From Actinernus sp. WN-2022 (lineage: Eukaryota > Cnidaria > Anthozoa > Actiniaria > Actinernidae): a stretch of 64,000 nucleotides of DNA. Positions 19,617 through 29,044 of this stretch are shown here, piece after piece. The stretch's first letter is position 1. Every line of letters begins with the position of its first letter. The stretch lies in contig JAOWCC010001634.1 in assembly GCA_030867875.1 (NCBI GenBank), forward strand, positions 54,411,352-54,475,351. The letters are read 5' to 3'. The position numbers were made by a program, and so were the translations under genes. The notes under the pieces are model-generated. The model saw only the letters and a list, made by a program, of their open reading frames with translations. It was not told the origin of the DNA and did no database searches.

Positions 19617-20279
19617 TTAAGGCCTGGTTCAGCAGTCAAATTTCGGGTAAAAACTGTTTTCCTTATTTCAGCACAGCCGAGTGTGGTAAGTACACCAAGT
19701 TTCTTACGATAATAGATATCGCTATTCTTGACTACCGTAAGTGGTTTGTGTGTAGTAAAACGTGTCACGTGGTCTGTCACGTGACTTAGAACACGAAATC
19801 ACTGAATCAAAAACGCGGCTCCGAGTTTAAAACAGCTAGGATGATGAGTGGATGTGTTTAGTTAAGGCTGATGCCCTTTACCTAAATCAACTTAGAAAAG
19901 ATGACTACAATGTTTCGTTAACGAGTAATTAAGGCGAAAATATGCAAAATAGGTCACGTGACTTTTTGCACCCTCAATATCTCCTTATCTTTACATGATA
20001 GTCGTGTTTTCTAAGTGTGGTCTGAAACACTGCGGGAGGAGTAATGTTTTAGCAGGGTTACTTTATATTCATATGTTATCGTCGCAGCCGCATTTCACTT
20101 AAACGATCACATATAATTATGACGTCATCGATCACGTGATACGCCAACCATCCACTTAACAAATTTAAGGAAGTGGATATTAGTATTATGGTGTAATTAG
20201 ATTTTGTTTAAACTGTTATTTCTGTCAGAAAACATTATTTAACGTAAATCTATTTTCCGTTAAATGAACCAGGCCTTAA
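19617..20279. mobile_element. TTAA-flanked MITE (piggyBac-type)
   Basis: TTAA at 19617-19620 and 20276-20279, with inverted ends GGCCTGGTTCA and TGAACCAGGCC. There is no coding capacity across 663 bp. TTAA duplication is the signature of piggyBac transposases. It lies 1 bp before the start codon at 20281 and is younger than element B. Confidence 0.9.
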
Positions 20280-20280
20280 C

Positions 20281-20508
20281 ATGCTTGAGTATGTCGAGAT
20301 GGATAAGGAATTGATGAAGACAGCAACCGATGCATCTATAATCGTTGGACTCGCTACTGGTATTGGGTGGATCGTAAGAAAGACTACCAAGGAATCTATG
20401 CTTAGCGATCCTTCTTCTTCCCTAGTAAATTACGCAAAGTGGACTGCCGTGATAGTTGGTAGCTTGTACGCGAAGCAGTATCTCGAGAAACAAAAGATCA
20501 TACCGTAA
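20281..20508 (+). CDS. Small two-helix membrane protein
   Basis: A 75-residue protein with two hydrophobic segments (ASIIVGLATGIGWIV and WTAVIVGSLYA), Lys-rich at the ends. Its stop overlaps the next start as TAATG. No family recognised. The MITE at 19617-20279 separates it from its probable promoter. Confidence 0.6.
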   Translation: MLEYVEMDKELMKTATDASIIVGLATGIGWIVRKTTKESMLSDPSSSLVNYAKWTAVIVGSLYAKQYLEKQKIIP

Positions 20509-20933
20509 TGGCGGCAGCGATTGCTATGACAGTTTTCGGAGCTGTTTTGAATGCGACGGCATTCACTGGTGGTGGTATACTAGCTAGAATGATTGGAAAG
20601 GGTGATACAGATACGGAACGAGAGAGACACGATAGGGCAATCGAAAGACAAGAATCTGAAATGACAGCGTACAGAACCGAACGTCAAAGACTATACGACT
20701 TTGCACAAAGTCAGGAAGGTCTTGAACGCGACGCATACGACGTTCAAAGAGATACCAACAAAGCCTTCGTGCAATCCGATAAGTTACGTAAGGCGCTTAA
20801 ACGGCTCGAAGGAATGAAAGAACCACGCCTATCCGACTACTATCGACCCTCAAACGGGCAGAAGACTGGCGAGTTGCTCTACGTTGGTGGTGGAATGCTA
20901 GGCGCTGGATACGCTATTAGTAGATGGCTATAG
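20508..20933 (+). CDS. Small membrane protein with a central coiled coil
   Basis: 141 residues. An N-terminal hydrophobic segment (AIAMTVFGAVLNATAFTGGGIL), a highly charged coiled-coil-like middle (about 35-100), and a C-terminal Gly-rich hydrophobic segment (LLYVGGGMLGAGYAISRWL). It overlaps its upstream partner by one base (TAATG). Membrane insertion at both ends suggests a hairpin or a bridge between leaflets. Function unknown. Confidence 0.6.
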   Translation: MAAAIAMTVFGAVLNATAFTGGGILARMIGKGDTDTERERHDRAIERQESEMTAYRTERQRLYDFAQSQEGLERDAYDVQRDTNKAFVQSDKLRKALKRLEGMKEPRLSDYYRPSNGQKTGELLYVGGGMLGAGYAISRWL

Positions 20934-21390
20934 ATGCTACTAGAAACGTACTAGGTACTACTACTAGGCAACTACTAGGCAACTACTAGGCAACTACTAG
21001 GCAACTACTAGGCAACTAGATACGTACTAGAAACGTACTAGAAACGTACTAGGTACTACTAGGAACGTACTAGGTACTACTACTAGGCAACTACTAGGCA
21101 ACTACTAGGCAACTACTAGGCAACTACTAGGCAACTACTAGGCAACTACTAGGCAACTACTAGGCAACTAGATACGTACTAGAAACGTACTAGAAACGTA
21201 CTAGGTACTACTAGGAACGTACTAGGTACTACTACTAGGCAACTACTAGGCAACTACTAGGCAACTACTAGGCAACTAGATACGTACTAGAAACGTACTA
21301 GAAACGTACTAGGTACTACTAGGAACGTACTAGGTACTACTACTAGGCAACTACTAGGCAACTACTAGGCTACTAGATACTACTAGGTCA
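20934..21390. repeat. CTAG-rich tandem repeat array of element B
   Basis: An 11 bp unit (actactaggca) alternates with a longer block (gtactagaaacgtactag...). The block order repeats at about 21015, 21167 and 21273, so there is a higher-order unit of 105-150 bp. It is non-coding and lies between the small membrane genes and the integrase. Confidence 0.92.
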
Positions 21391-21399
21391 CTACTAAAA

Positions 21400-21500
21400 A
21401 ATACGAAAAGAAAAAAAAGAAAGAAAAAAAGAAAAAGAAAAAAAAAGAAAAAAAAAGGAATAAGGACTGGTTGGATAGGTTCTTATTCTTTTTTTTTTCA
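21400..21500. terminator. A/G-rich tract with a pyrimidine complement
   Basis: About 60 bases of almost pure A and G end in aaaaaaaggaataagga. This can pair with ttcttattctttttttt about 20 bases later. It resembles the stem-loop at 11609-11680. Confidence 0.4.
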
Positions 21501-21528
21501 TCTGTTGAAGGTTAGAATGTATAGATGT

Positions 21529-22580
21529 ATGATGGATGCTAAACTTGCGAATATCTTCTATGGTCCTACGGCTATTGGAAAGGTCACGCTGCAATTGACA
21601 AGCTATCGGTAGCAGCGAAAGCATCAGAAGACGTAGCTAGGAGTTGGTTGGAAAAGCAATCTATATGGCAGGTATATCTACCACCACCGAAACACATTCC
21701 ACGACCGCATTGGACTGTATCGAAACCAAATGAAGTCCACCAAGCTGATTTGATATTCTTACCACACGATCGACCTGGACGTGGACGAAAGCTATACAAG
21801 TACGCTTTAGTAGTAATCGATGTAGCTTCTCGATACAAAGAAGCCGAACCTTTAGCATCTAAAGATAGTGGTGAAGTTGCTGCTGCATTCGAACGAATCT
21901 ATAAACGTAGTCCACTCGAATGGCCAAAGACGTTGCAAGTAGACCCTGGTAGAGAATTCATGGGGCGTATGTCTGAAACGCTAGAACTACATGGTACGAA
22001 AGTCCAACGAGGTGAGGCTGGTAACCATAGAGCGCAAGGCTTCGTCGAGCGAGCGAATAGAACATTGGCTGAGAGATTGTTTGGATATCAATATGCACAA
22101 GAGATGGTACTTACTTCGGAAGGATCGGATGCGCGTAGTAGAGAGTGGGTAGTTCGTTTGCCAATGGTTATCAAAGCCCTAAACAGTGAGGTGACTCGAC
22201 TTACAGGAAAAGAGCCTTCGAATTCTGTAGTGACGCAACGAGTAGATCTAAAGACTCCTACATATTCGCGCACCGTTGGATTGAGAGAAGAGCGCCTACC
22301 ATTCGACGTCTTAGTTCGATATCTTTACGCACCAGGAGAATTGGAAGGGGGTGAAAAACGTAGAGCTACTGATCCTGTGTGGAGTTTGCAGATATATGGT
22401 ATTTCGCGAAGCGTAGTATCTTCGGGACAGCCTGTGCTGTACTACCTTGCGAAGCGAGAAGGGGAGAAGGACTCACCCAAACGTGGATTCGTTCGTGAAG
22501 AGCTACAAGTCGTTCCGCCAGATACGAAACTACCACCAAGAGGTATTCTGTTCGTGCCTAGTGTAGCAGCTCGTAAATAA
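21529..22580 (+). pseudogene. Retroviral-type (DDE) integrase of element B, N-terminal frameshift
   Basis: The main frame (open from about 21546, catalytic part from 21648 on) is an rve-type integrase. D is in HQADLIFLPHD, D in LQVDPGREF, and E in FVERANRTLAERL, and the C-terminus (VRYLYAPGELEGG...RGFVREELQ) matches element A. There is no in-frame ATG before the conserved HTH-like segment (GYWKG...). The ATGs at 21529 and 21532 are in the neighbouring frame, and similarity to element A's N-terminus crosses frames at about 21568. A one-base deletion there is the simplest reading. The gene converges with PolB and their 3' ends overlap by 23 bp. Confidence 0.85.
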
Positions 22581-25500
22581 AGTCATCCATGTCTAAGTTT
22601 TTGTGTCCATAGGCTAATGTATCGATTCCATTATTATGGATCCAACGCTTGGAGTCGAATGGCGAAAGGGATATCTTATTAATGTGCTGCCCATAGATGT
22701 GGTGGCCTTCCGAGCGTAGTACGTCCATCCCATGCCGGAAGGTTTTCTTAGCAAATAGCGACTCTTTGTACTGCTCGTGGCGGATGTGCTTCTTTACAAC
22801 TACCTTGCGGATGCCTTTAGCCTTCCTTATGCTTTTCCCACCAGCCTCTAGGATAGAATACATCTTCGGTCGAAGGCCTACGTACTCAGCGATTGGGCGC
22901 CCGGCACACTCGTCCTTCATCTTTCCAAGGACTTTCTTGTTCGCTGTGCTATGTAGTGGATGCTCCTTAGGGTAGTCAGATGTGTCATAGAGATCTTCGC
23001 GGGTAGCCATGTCGGCATACGCATCGTCTGTCTGGATCTCAAGGAGTAAACTGTCTGTGTCTGTATACATCAGTTGACATCGGTCTCCGTACTGTCCAAG
23101 CAGTTGGTTGTAGTAGAAGTCGTACATCAGATGCTTTGAGAGGTCAATAATGCTCATCCCCACGTAGACTGGGCGGTTCAAAGTCAGTCGACTCTTATGC
23201 ATATGCAGGGCTGCCAGATCGTCATCGAAGATGTTTGCCCGTGCGAAGGTTGGGCTGGCAATCAGGCGTCTAAGTTTATCCTCTTCGCTGGCACGCACTA
23301 GATCGACATTTACGCGCTTGCGTAAGTTCTCCATGGTTTTACCGAAGACGCTGTTGTTCATCAATTTGTAGAGGTCTTTCTCGAAGTCGCTCGTAGCCAG
23401 TTTACGAAGGTCAGTGTTCTTTCGGATATAAGGCTCCATCCATGGACTTTGGTCAAATCGTAGTGCTCTGTGAATCTTCTTGAGATGCATACCTAGGGAT
23501 AGGTAAAGCTGTAGATTGCGGTAGTGGAGTACGTATCGCTCTTTATCGCGGAGATTTGGCACCAACTTTTCAACCTCTATCGACGTACCTTTGAGGTTGC
23601 ACTGATATTCGGACATCCACTCCTTTGGGATCTTCATGCACTCTGGTGCTAGCGGATAGGCGTTGTGCGTGTTGTGGAGTTCTTGTGGGTATTCGAGATC
23701 CACTTCTAGTATGTAGCCCTTGGGGCTGTCAGATGGACAGTCCACTATGGTATTGGTGAGTTCTTGAAGGTCCTCTACCCACTCAAAGCCTCCTGTTGGT
23801 AGTGGCTGACTCATTGCCCATCCATATAGGTTGTTGGCATCGAGGTACTGGATGTACGTTGTGGGCTTGGATTGGTCATAGCACTCAACCAGAGGATTGT
23901 TGGCCTTGGCATGTCTCTTGGATACCATCGAAATGCCTCCGCGAAGACCTTTCTCTACGAAGAGATGCTGGTCATAGTCCACGAGCAGCTCGAGCTCCAC
24001 ACCTGTAGTTTTCAAGAGCGCATCCCAAGAGAGACCAGGGCTGGTGTAGTAGTGTGCAGGATCCAAGCCATACTGATGTAGACACGTTCCCCGAAAGGTC
24101 TCAAAGACATCTGCCAGAAGAAGCACATCGGTTCGGAGATATAGGTCGTGGTAGTCTCCCATATTCTTACAGTCGAAGGCGCTCCAGACCCTCAGAGCGT
24201 GTTCGTAGTCCTCCTCGGAAATGCCTTCAGCTGATAGCTTGCTGTAGAATTCGGCTTGTGGTGGGAGTGGATCTGTGAACCGATTCCAGCTATCCATATG
24301 CTCATACGGGTAGATGCCTTTTCGCAAAAGTAGGTGTTGCCGCTCTACACTAGGCTCATACAGAGCAGTAATCTGAAAGGCTTCTGGCTGGTTGGCTGAC
24401 ACCAGCTTGTCTAGGGATGCCAAGAGGAATTGAGCGCTGTCGATGAATCGCAGCTGGCCTAGGGAGAACGATATGTACTTCTCCGTGTTGTTAGGGATGC
24501 ACGTGATCTGCCCCTTCGTCTTGGAAATAGCCTGCATTATTAGATGCGCGTCGTAACCCCGCAAGTTGTGGAATACGACTGGTATGGTTGTGGTTTTGGG
24601 GTTCAACCGCAGCTTGAGGTTACAAGCATTGTGGGCTGCGCCTCTGTACTTGCCTGTGATGTGGCAATGGTCGCGAACTGAGTCACAGTAGAGTGGCTTC
24701 TCACACACATGGCAGATTGTGGCTGTATTGTAGGCAAACTCATTCTCTGGGGTCATCCGTATTGCTTTTGGATTTTCCAAAACTACTTTGATTCTCGATT
24801 CTTCTCGCTGCATTGCCTCCAGGAACCGTTTTGTGGCATCCCGATCTCTGTAAACGACTGGAGGCTCCGTATGACCATCGCATCGCACCACGACGTATCC
24901 AAAGCCACAAGCCACATGATGTTGTGTGTTCTGAGTGTTGCTCTTTGTGGGATCCAACTCTGGTCCTGCGATCTTAGTGGTCAAAGCCTCAAAGTCAGCG
25001 TAGATAACGTATGGAGCTGGTAGCTGTCTGTGGTGGTTTTGGAAGGAGAGCTTGTTTTCACCCTCTTTAGGCATTTCCACTCTCACGGCGGTTCCCCCTA
25101 TACCTTGACACTCGGGCTTGTGGGCTTCAAGGAGGTCCTTTCGAGAGTACCCATGTAAGCATCGCTCACAAAAGTGTTTTCGGTGTTCGTGTTTGCTCTG
25201 ATCGAATAGGAGGCGGTTCAAGTCCTTGATCCAGGTATAGTGGTACTTTCCGGACTTCTCTATGATCAGCATGTTGATGCGGTGGATGTCCCCACGTTGC
25301 CTGCTAATCCTGTGGACTACCACCACACCTTTCTCCCAGCCAAAAACGTTGATTGCGAGGTTGAGTTGCTTCTCCACGCGCGTTATTGGTGAGATTGGTG
25401 TTGGTAGGCTAAGCCAATCTAATTTCAATCCATCGTCTTCTTGCTACTTCGATGTCCTCTGTGGGTGTTTCGCAACTGGAAACATTGCTGAGCGTAATGT

Positions 25501-26016
25501 CCAACGAAAGCAGTTGTCATCGTTGTTCCTTACGTTTATCACGGCTTTCTTATTTGCAACTTCCGGAGGTAGTTCAATGAAGGATCCACCTCTCAGAGGT
25601 TGGTAGAGAGCGATGTTTAGATAGAGAAGGATGATGTGGTCGACAACCCATCCAGAGCCTCTATTCGTCCACTTCTCGAGATGCTCTAGAATCGTTGGGA
25701 TGGCTCTGTCTAAGGCCTCATGAATCTCGTCGGTCTGCATGACGATCTCCTGGTTATGGCGCATCGTAGGGTCAGTAAACTCATTTCTACCGTCCGGATG
25801 GTCCTTCCTGAGCATCACCTTCAGAGCGAGTTGGAACTTCACACCATGCAGGTCATCGACTTCTTCCACCAATTTCTGATGAATATCGTAACGCGTGCCT
25901 TCTAGGAAGGCCCTTGGGTCAACACCTAGTTCGTGGCCTACGGGGACATCCATCTGCCACCCACGTAGATACTTACCGATGGTCCGATGGGTTCGCTCAA
26001 ATGTGAGGTGTACCAT
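22558..26016 (-). pseudogene. Family B DNA polymerase of element B with one in-frame TAG
   Basis: One frame of 1,153 codons, broken only by TAG at 25446-25444 (codon 191, next codon CAA). Everything else is open. Residues 1-190 are the usual Polinton PolB N-terminal region (SFIELPPEVANKKAVINV). Then follow Exo I YADFE (about 341), a zinc-binding insert CHVC...DHCH...C (about 435-465), Exo II FHNLRGYDAH (about 482), Exo III YHDLYLRTD (about 622), motif A DANNLYGWA (about 726), motif B MNNSVFGKT (about 886) and motif C TDTDS (about 986). It would be the element's protein-primed replicase. If TAG is not read through, the second ORF still contains all exonuclease and polymerase motifs. The promoter at 26027-26054 is shared in type with the zinc-finger gene. 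Confidence 0.92.
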
Positions 26017-26026
26017 ATTGGCGGGC

Positions 26027-26054
26027 GTATACTATAGTGGAGCTATATGTCTAA
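26027..26054 (-). promoter_or_regulatory. Early-type promoter of PolB
   Basis: Reading on the minus strand: TTAGACATATAGCTCCACTA then TAGTATAC. The similarity with the zinc-finger promoter continues upstream to about 26075. Confidence 0.6.
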
Positions 26055-26092
26055 ATGGTTATACGATATTGAGTAAATGCGTGCGTGTGTGT

Positions 26093-26302
26093 CTAGTTTT
26101 CGTTAACGATGGGTTTAGGGCGGTAGGTAAGACAGTTGTTCTTCTTATGTCTCCACAAGGCAGAGTAGCAGCTTAGCTCTCCGCCACAACTCTCACAAAC
26201 GTATTGCTTTGGGACCCTAACGCACGGGGTTTTGCGATTCTCTCGATGGCGTTTCAGATTCCAACTCCTCTCAAATACTCTTCCACACTTTTCACACTCC
26301 AT
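26093..26302 (-). CDS. Small C2H2 zinc-finger protein
   Basis: A 69-residue protein. The first finger is C3-x2-C6...H19-x4-CxR-like (CEKCGRVF...LKRHRENRKTPC) and the second is CESCGGELSCYSALWRHKKNNC, so the knuckles use C2H2/C2HC ligands. The basic, compact form fits a DNA-binding regulator. It lies between PolB and the right F-box gene on the same strand, with its own early-type promoter. Confidence 0.75.
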   Translation of the reverse strand: MECEKCGRVFERSWNLKRHRENRKTPCVRVPKQYVCESCGGELSCYSALWRHKKNNCLTYRPKPIVNEN

Positions 26303-26310
26303 CTCATATG

Positions 26311-26342
26311 GGTCATATATCTTAGTGTAGCTATATGTCTAA
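26311..26342 (-). promoter_or_regulatory. Early-type promoter of the zinc-finger gene
   Basis: Reading on the minus strand: TTAGACATATAGCTACACTA then AGATATATGACC. It shares about 40 bp of near identity with the PolB promoter region. Confidence 0.6.
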
Positions 26343-26395
26343 GTGGTACTGTCATGTTGAGTAAAAATCATTGGTCGGTTGGAACGCCGAGGGCC

Positions 26396-26977
26396 CTAAC
26401 ACATGGGGTCACGGTTGGTGTAATCCCCTATGGTTGACTTAAAGTGCTTGATGAGCCACTTTTCGATGTTGAGATGGCCATTTTCTCTGGCAAGATATAG
26501 GGCACAATGGATGTGGTCATCATCTATGGTGAGGTAGTGCTTAGTGAGCCACTTAACAACATCGAGATGGCCATTTTCGCTGGCATAGCATATCGCATCG
26601 TACTCGTACCAGTTGCCTTCGTACTTGTGCTCATACTCTTTAGTGAGCTGGAAGCGATTAACGAACCACTTAACGACATCAAGATGACCATTTTCACTGG
26701 CATAGCATATCGCATAACCATCGTTATAGTGTGCGTCCTCTGTGGAAATATTGAAAGTCTTGACCAAATTATCTCGTTCGTCATCGTTGCAAGCCGACCT
26801 AAGCCCGAAAAGGAGTACTTGTCTACGGAACTCTAGGTCTACGTTTTTGTAGCGCGCGAGAGATGCGGCACCGTTTAGGCGTTTCGATGTCCTTGCGATG
26901 CTTGCAAATGACGTAGGACCTGCATGCTCTACTATCTTAGTCAAGATTTCTATTGGGAGGCACGATACGTTATCCAT
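26396..26977 (-). CDS. F-box plus ankyrin-repeat protein, right TIR copy
   Basis: A 193-residue protein. Its first 39 residues are almost identical to the left copy (LPIEILTKIVEHAGPTS...TSKRLNGAAS) because they lie in the TIR. The rest is distinct, with about three ankyrin repeats (twice YASENGHLDVVKW, once LARENGHLNIEKW). It is transcribed from the right end inward. Function as for the left copy: possibly an SCF adaptor with a different target range. It is shorter than the left copy. Confidence 0.85.
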   Translation of the reverse strand: MDNVSCLPIEILTKIVEHAGPTSFASIARTSKRLNGAASLARYKNVDLEFRRQVLLFGLRSACNDDERDNLVKTFNISTEDAHYNDGYAICYASENGHLDVVKWFVNRFQLTKEYEHKYEGNWYEYDAICYASENGHLDVVKWLTKHYLTIDDDHIHCALYLARENGHLNIEKWLIKHFKSTIGDYTNRDPMC

Positions 26978-27215
26978 AGTGGAAGGGATCGATATGCAGT
27001 ATAGTAATCACTTCTCTAATAGGTTCACGCTTTTGGATTTTTAGGTGCAAGAATGGCTAGTGACAATTTGGGGGCAACACTGTGTATAAGTAGTATGAAC
27101 AATGGCGGTTCTGGAAAAACTTGAAAATGTGGGCAAGCAAGGGGGTGAGTGAAACGAACCGCCTTGCTTGCCAACATTTTCAAGGTGGGCCAGAACCGCC
27201 ATTGTTCATACTACT
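26862..27215. repeat. Right TIR of element B
   Basis: Inverted copy of 9835-10198, including the promoter (about 27003-27032, minus strand) and the first 39 codons of the F-box gene. Confidence 0.92.
27089..27215. repeat. Right terminal palindrome of element B
   Basis: Same palindrome as 9835-9971, lacking a 10 bp duplication in the loop. Loop orientation matches that of a simple TIR, so no flip/flop inversion is visible in this copy. Confidence 0.9.
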
Positions 27216-27240
27216 GGTTATAAGAATATAGATGAAAAAA
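27216..27240 (+). pseudogene. Last codons of the element A PolB remnant
   Basis: The target duplication GGTTA begins this piece, and the frame continues the tail interrupted at 9834 (YKNIDEKIII). It runs without a stop into the AT repeats. Confidence 0.7.
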
Positions 27241-27690
27241 TTATTATAAAAAAAATAGAATCCAAAATAGAATCAGAAATAGAATCTAAAATAGAATCAG
27301 AAATAGAATCTAAAATAGAATCCAAAAAATATCTCAAACATTTAATCCAAAAAATAGAATCCAAATTAGAATCCAAAAATAGAATCCAAAAAATATCTCA
27401 AACATTTAATCCAAAAAATAGAATCCAAATTAGAATCCAAAAATAGAATCCAAATTAGAATCCAAAAATAGAATCCAAATTAGAATCCAAAAATAGAATC
27501 AAAAATAGAATCAAAAATAGAATCCAAAAATAGAATCCAAAAATATAAACAAAAATAGAATCCAAAAATAGAATCAAAAATATAATCCGAAAATATAATC
27601 CAAAATATAATCCAAAATAGAATCCAAAAATAGAATCCAAAAATAGAATCAAAAATAGAATCGAAAATAGAATCCAATAAACCCTATATA
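27241..27690. repeat. AT-rich tandem repeats, right side of element A
   Basis: Units of the type aatagaatccaaa. They follow the PolB tail exactly as the array at 6081-7020 follows the other PolB copy. The open frames across it (Lys/Ile/Glu/Ser on one strand, Phe/Ile/Leu on the other) are composition artefacts. Confidence 0.9.
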
Positions 27691-28064
27691 TTAATCTTCT
27701 TTGTGTTTGAATTTTAGAGCTTATTAGTTTACAAGTTCTTTATTATTAATTATTTTAATTTAACTAATGTTGTTAGTCCATACTAGTTCACGAATAACCA
27801 TTAGTCGAATTAGGGCGTGGTCAAATTTCTTTAAGATTTGGGCGTGGTCATATTTCCAAGAATTTGACCTTGGGTATTTCCAAGAATTTGACCTTGGGGA
27901 TTTCCCAGAATTAGGGCGTGGTCATATTTCTTTAAGATTTGGGTGTGGTCATATCTCTTGGGATTTGGGTGTGGTCATATTTCTTGGAATCGGCTTAGTA
28001 GTAGGGAAAGCTTATTCTGACTCATTTTGACAAAATGAGCCAGAATCGGCTTTTTCCTACTACT
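27691..28064. repeat. Right end of element A with terminal palindrome
   Basis: 27820-27992 carries variants of caagaatttgaccttgggtat and ttaagatttgggcgtggtca. The palindrome 27997-28064 has the paired arms attctgactcatttt and aaaatgagccagaat. Its outer 20 bases match the left end at 1651 inverted. Confidence 0.75.
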
Positions 28065-28066
28065 CA

Positions 28067-29020
28067 GGGAATTACGCTTACAAAGCGTATGCCAGAAACC
28101 TGTTAAACTTTGGCAAAGCTCAGAAAAAAAGCGGCCTCGCTCTAGAAGGATGGTACGACTCCCCAGGACGTATGGATTCCGTCGACCACACGCTCATCGC
28201 CACCGACCCCGGTTACAATGGGGGTCTGGTAAGACGGCAAAAGCTTTGCGATGGTCAAATCATTTACGTCGTGTTTCAACCGGCCTTGGACATATTTACC
28301 TCCCCGCGTCTTCTCCACCCTGGAGTTCCCATCGACATCCGATTCAATTCCGACGACTTCAGTCTGATGGTGGGGGAAACAACAGGTGTCGAAGGCAATC
28401 CTAAGATCGTGCGCACCAAAGCCCAATTCTGGATTCGTGAAGTAGAACTCACTGAAAAACTCCACACCGATATTGAAGCCAAACAATACCAAGGCATGAA
28501 AGCAGTCAAGTTTCCACTACGACCATCAAGCCCGTGGTACGGGTCGGCATTCAACCTTTTCCTAGGAGGCTCTCCAGACAAAGTCATTGCTCAAGACGCT
28601 TACAGCGGTACCAAGAACAAAAACTACTGCAACTTCAAGCATCATGACATTGCCAGTATTCAATTCACTCGAGACAACCGTGAAGAACCTTTGCCGCGAA
28701 TTGATTTCATTTCCGGCGATAAGGCAGAAGCCCTGGTCATGATGTACCGTGCGACATCCAACCTGTGGTATGGAGAGAGCAACGGCATAAAAAGGGGAGA
28801 CATCAAGAAAGGATTCTTCATCTTCCAAGTGGATATGACTCGTGATGGGGGTGGCGTGAAGGACTATACCTATGCCAAAAATAACGGTATCGTCGACTGT
28901 TTCATCAAGTTCAAGAATCCTCTCGGCGAGACTGTCAAAGTGGTCTTCCTTCCAGAGTTTGAAAACGTCGTGGAGGTGGGGGTAAATAAATTGTCTCTGT
29001 ACGCAACAACTACTAGATAA
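28067..29020 (+). pseudogene. Adintovirus/Polinton-type capsid protein, N-terminus missing
   Basis: Open from 28067, directly at the element A border, to the stop at 29020; about 317 codons remain. The pattern NYAYKAYARNLLNFGK near the start and FLPEFENVVEV near the end are hallmarks of the DJR major capsid protein of Polintons and adintoviruses, which is normally over 500 residues. The N-terminal jelly roll is largely missing. It is a different family from the element A and B capsid candidates. The first ATG is at 28172. The protease gene follows 24 bp downstream. Confidence 0.8.
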
Positions 29021-29044
29021 CCTGAAGGGAGAGAAAAAAAAAAC

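Larger units (their letters stand above)
9835..27215. mobile_element. Element B: near-complete Polinton/Maverick-like element, 17.4 kb
   Basis: Boundaries are AGTAGTATGAAC at 9835 and GTTCATACTACT ending at 27215. GGTTA flanks both sides (9830-9834 and 27216-27220; TGGTTA if the last T is shared). The insertion splits the PolB tail remnant of element A. TIRs are about 354-364 bp. Gene order left to right: F-box/ankyrin (+), small TM (+), Cys-rich (+), TFIIB-like (+), membrane (-), minor capsid (-), large conserved (+), coiled-coil membrane (-), capsid (+), ATPase (+), two small ORFs (+), two small membrane ORFs (+), tandem repeats, integrase (+), PolB (-), zinc finger (-), F-box/ankyrin (-). 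It is more GC-rich than element A, and lesions are few, which suggests recent insertion. Confidence 0.93.
1651..28064. mobile_element. Element A: outer Polinton/Maverick-like mosaic
   Basis: The ends at 1651 (AGTAGTAGG, then a palindrome) and 28064 (palindrome, then CCTACTACT) are inverted copies, and similarity continues inward (aagccrgttccaa; motifs resembling aaattcttggaaatatccaag). Left flank CAGAG and right flank CAGGG could be a mutated 5 bp target duplication. Contents: broken PolB (+), AT-rich tandem repeats, integrase (-), capsid candidate (+), an isolated palindrome (9281-9535), a PolB deletion remnant, the whole of element B, more AT repeats, and the right end. The extra palindrome and the second PolB fragment show that A is a composite of at least two related elements and not one intact unit. 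Confidence 0.7.

Noticed and set aside
20934..21390. Array of short regular repeats considered as CRISPR
   Set aside because: Units are contiguous 11 bp and 18-20 bp blocks with no unique spacers, and the context is eukaryotic.
27089..27215. Parvovirus-like flip/flop inversion of the terminal hairpin
   Set aside because: Loop orientation at the two ends of element B is that of a plain inverted repeat, so this copy gives no sign of flip/flop.
27168..27680. ORFs on both strands across 27168-27680
   Set aside because: Both read the same AT-rich tandem repeat; only the first few codons after 27216 belong to the PolB tail.
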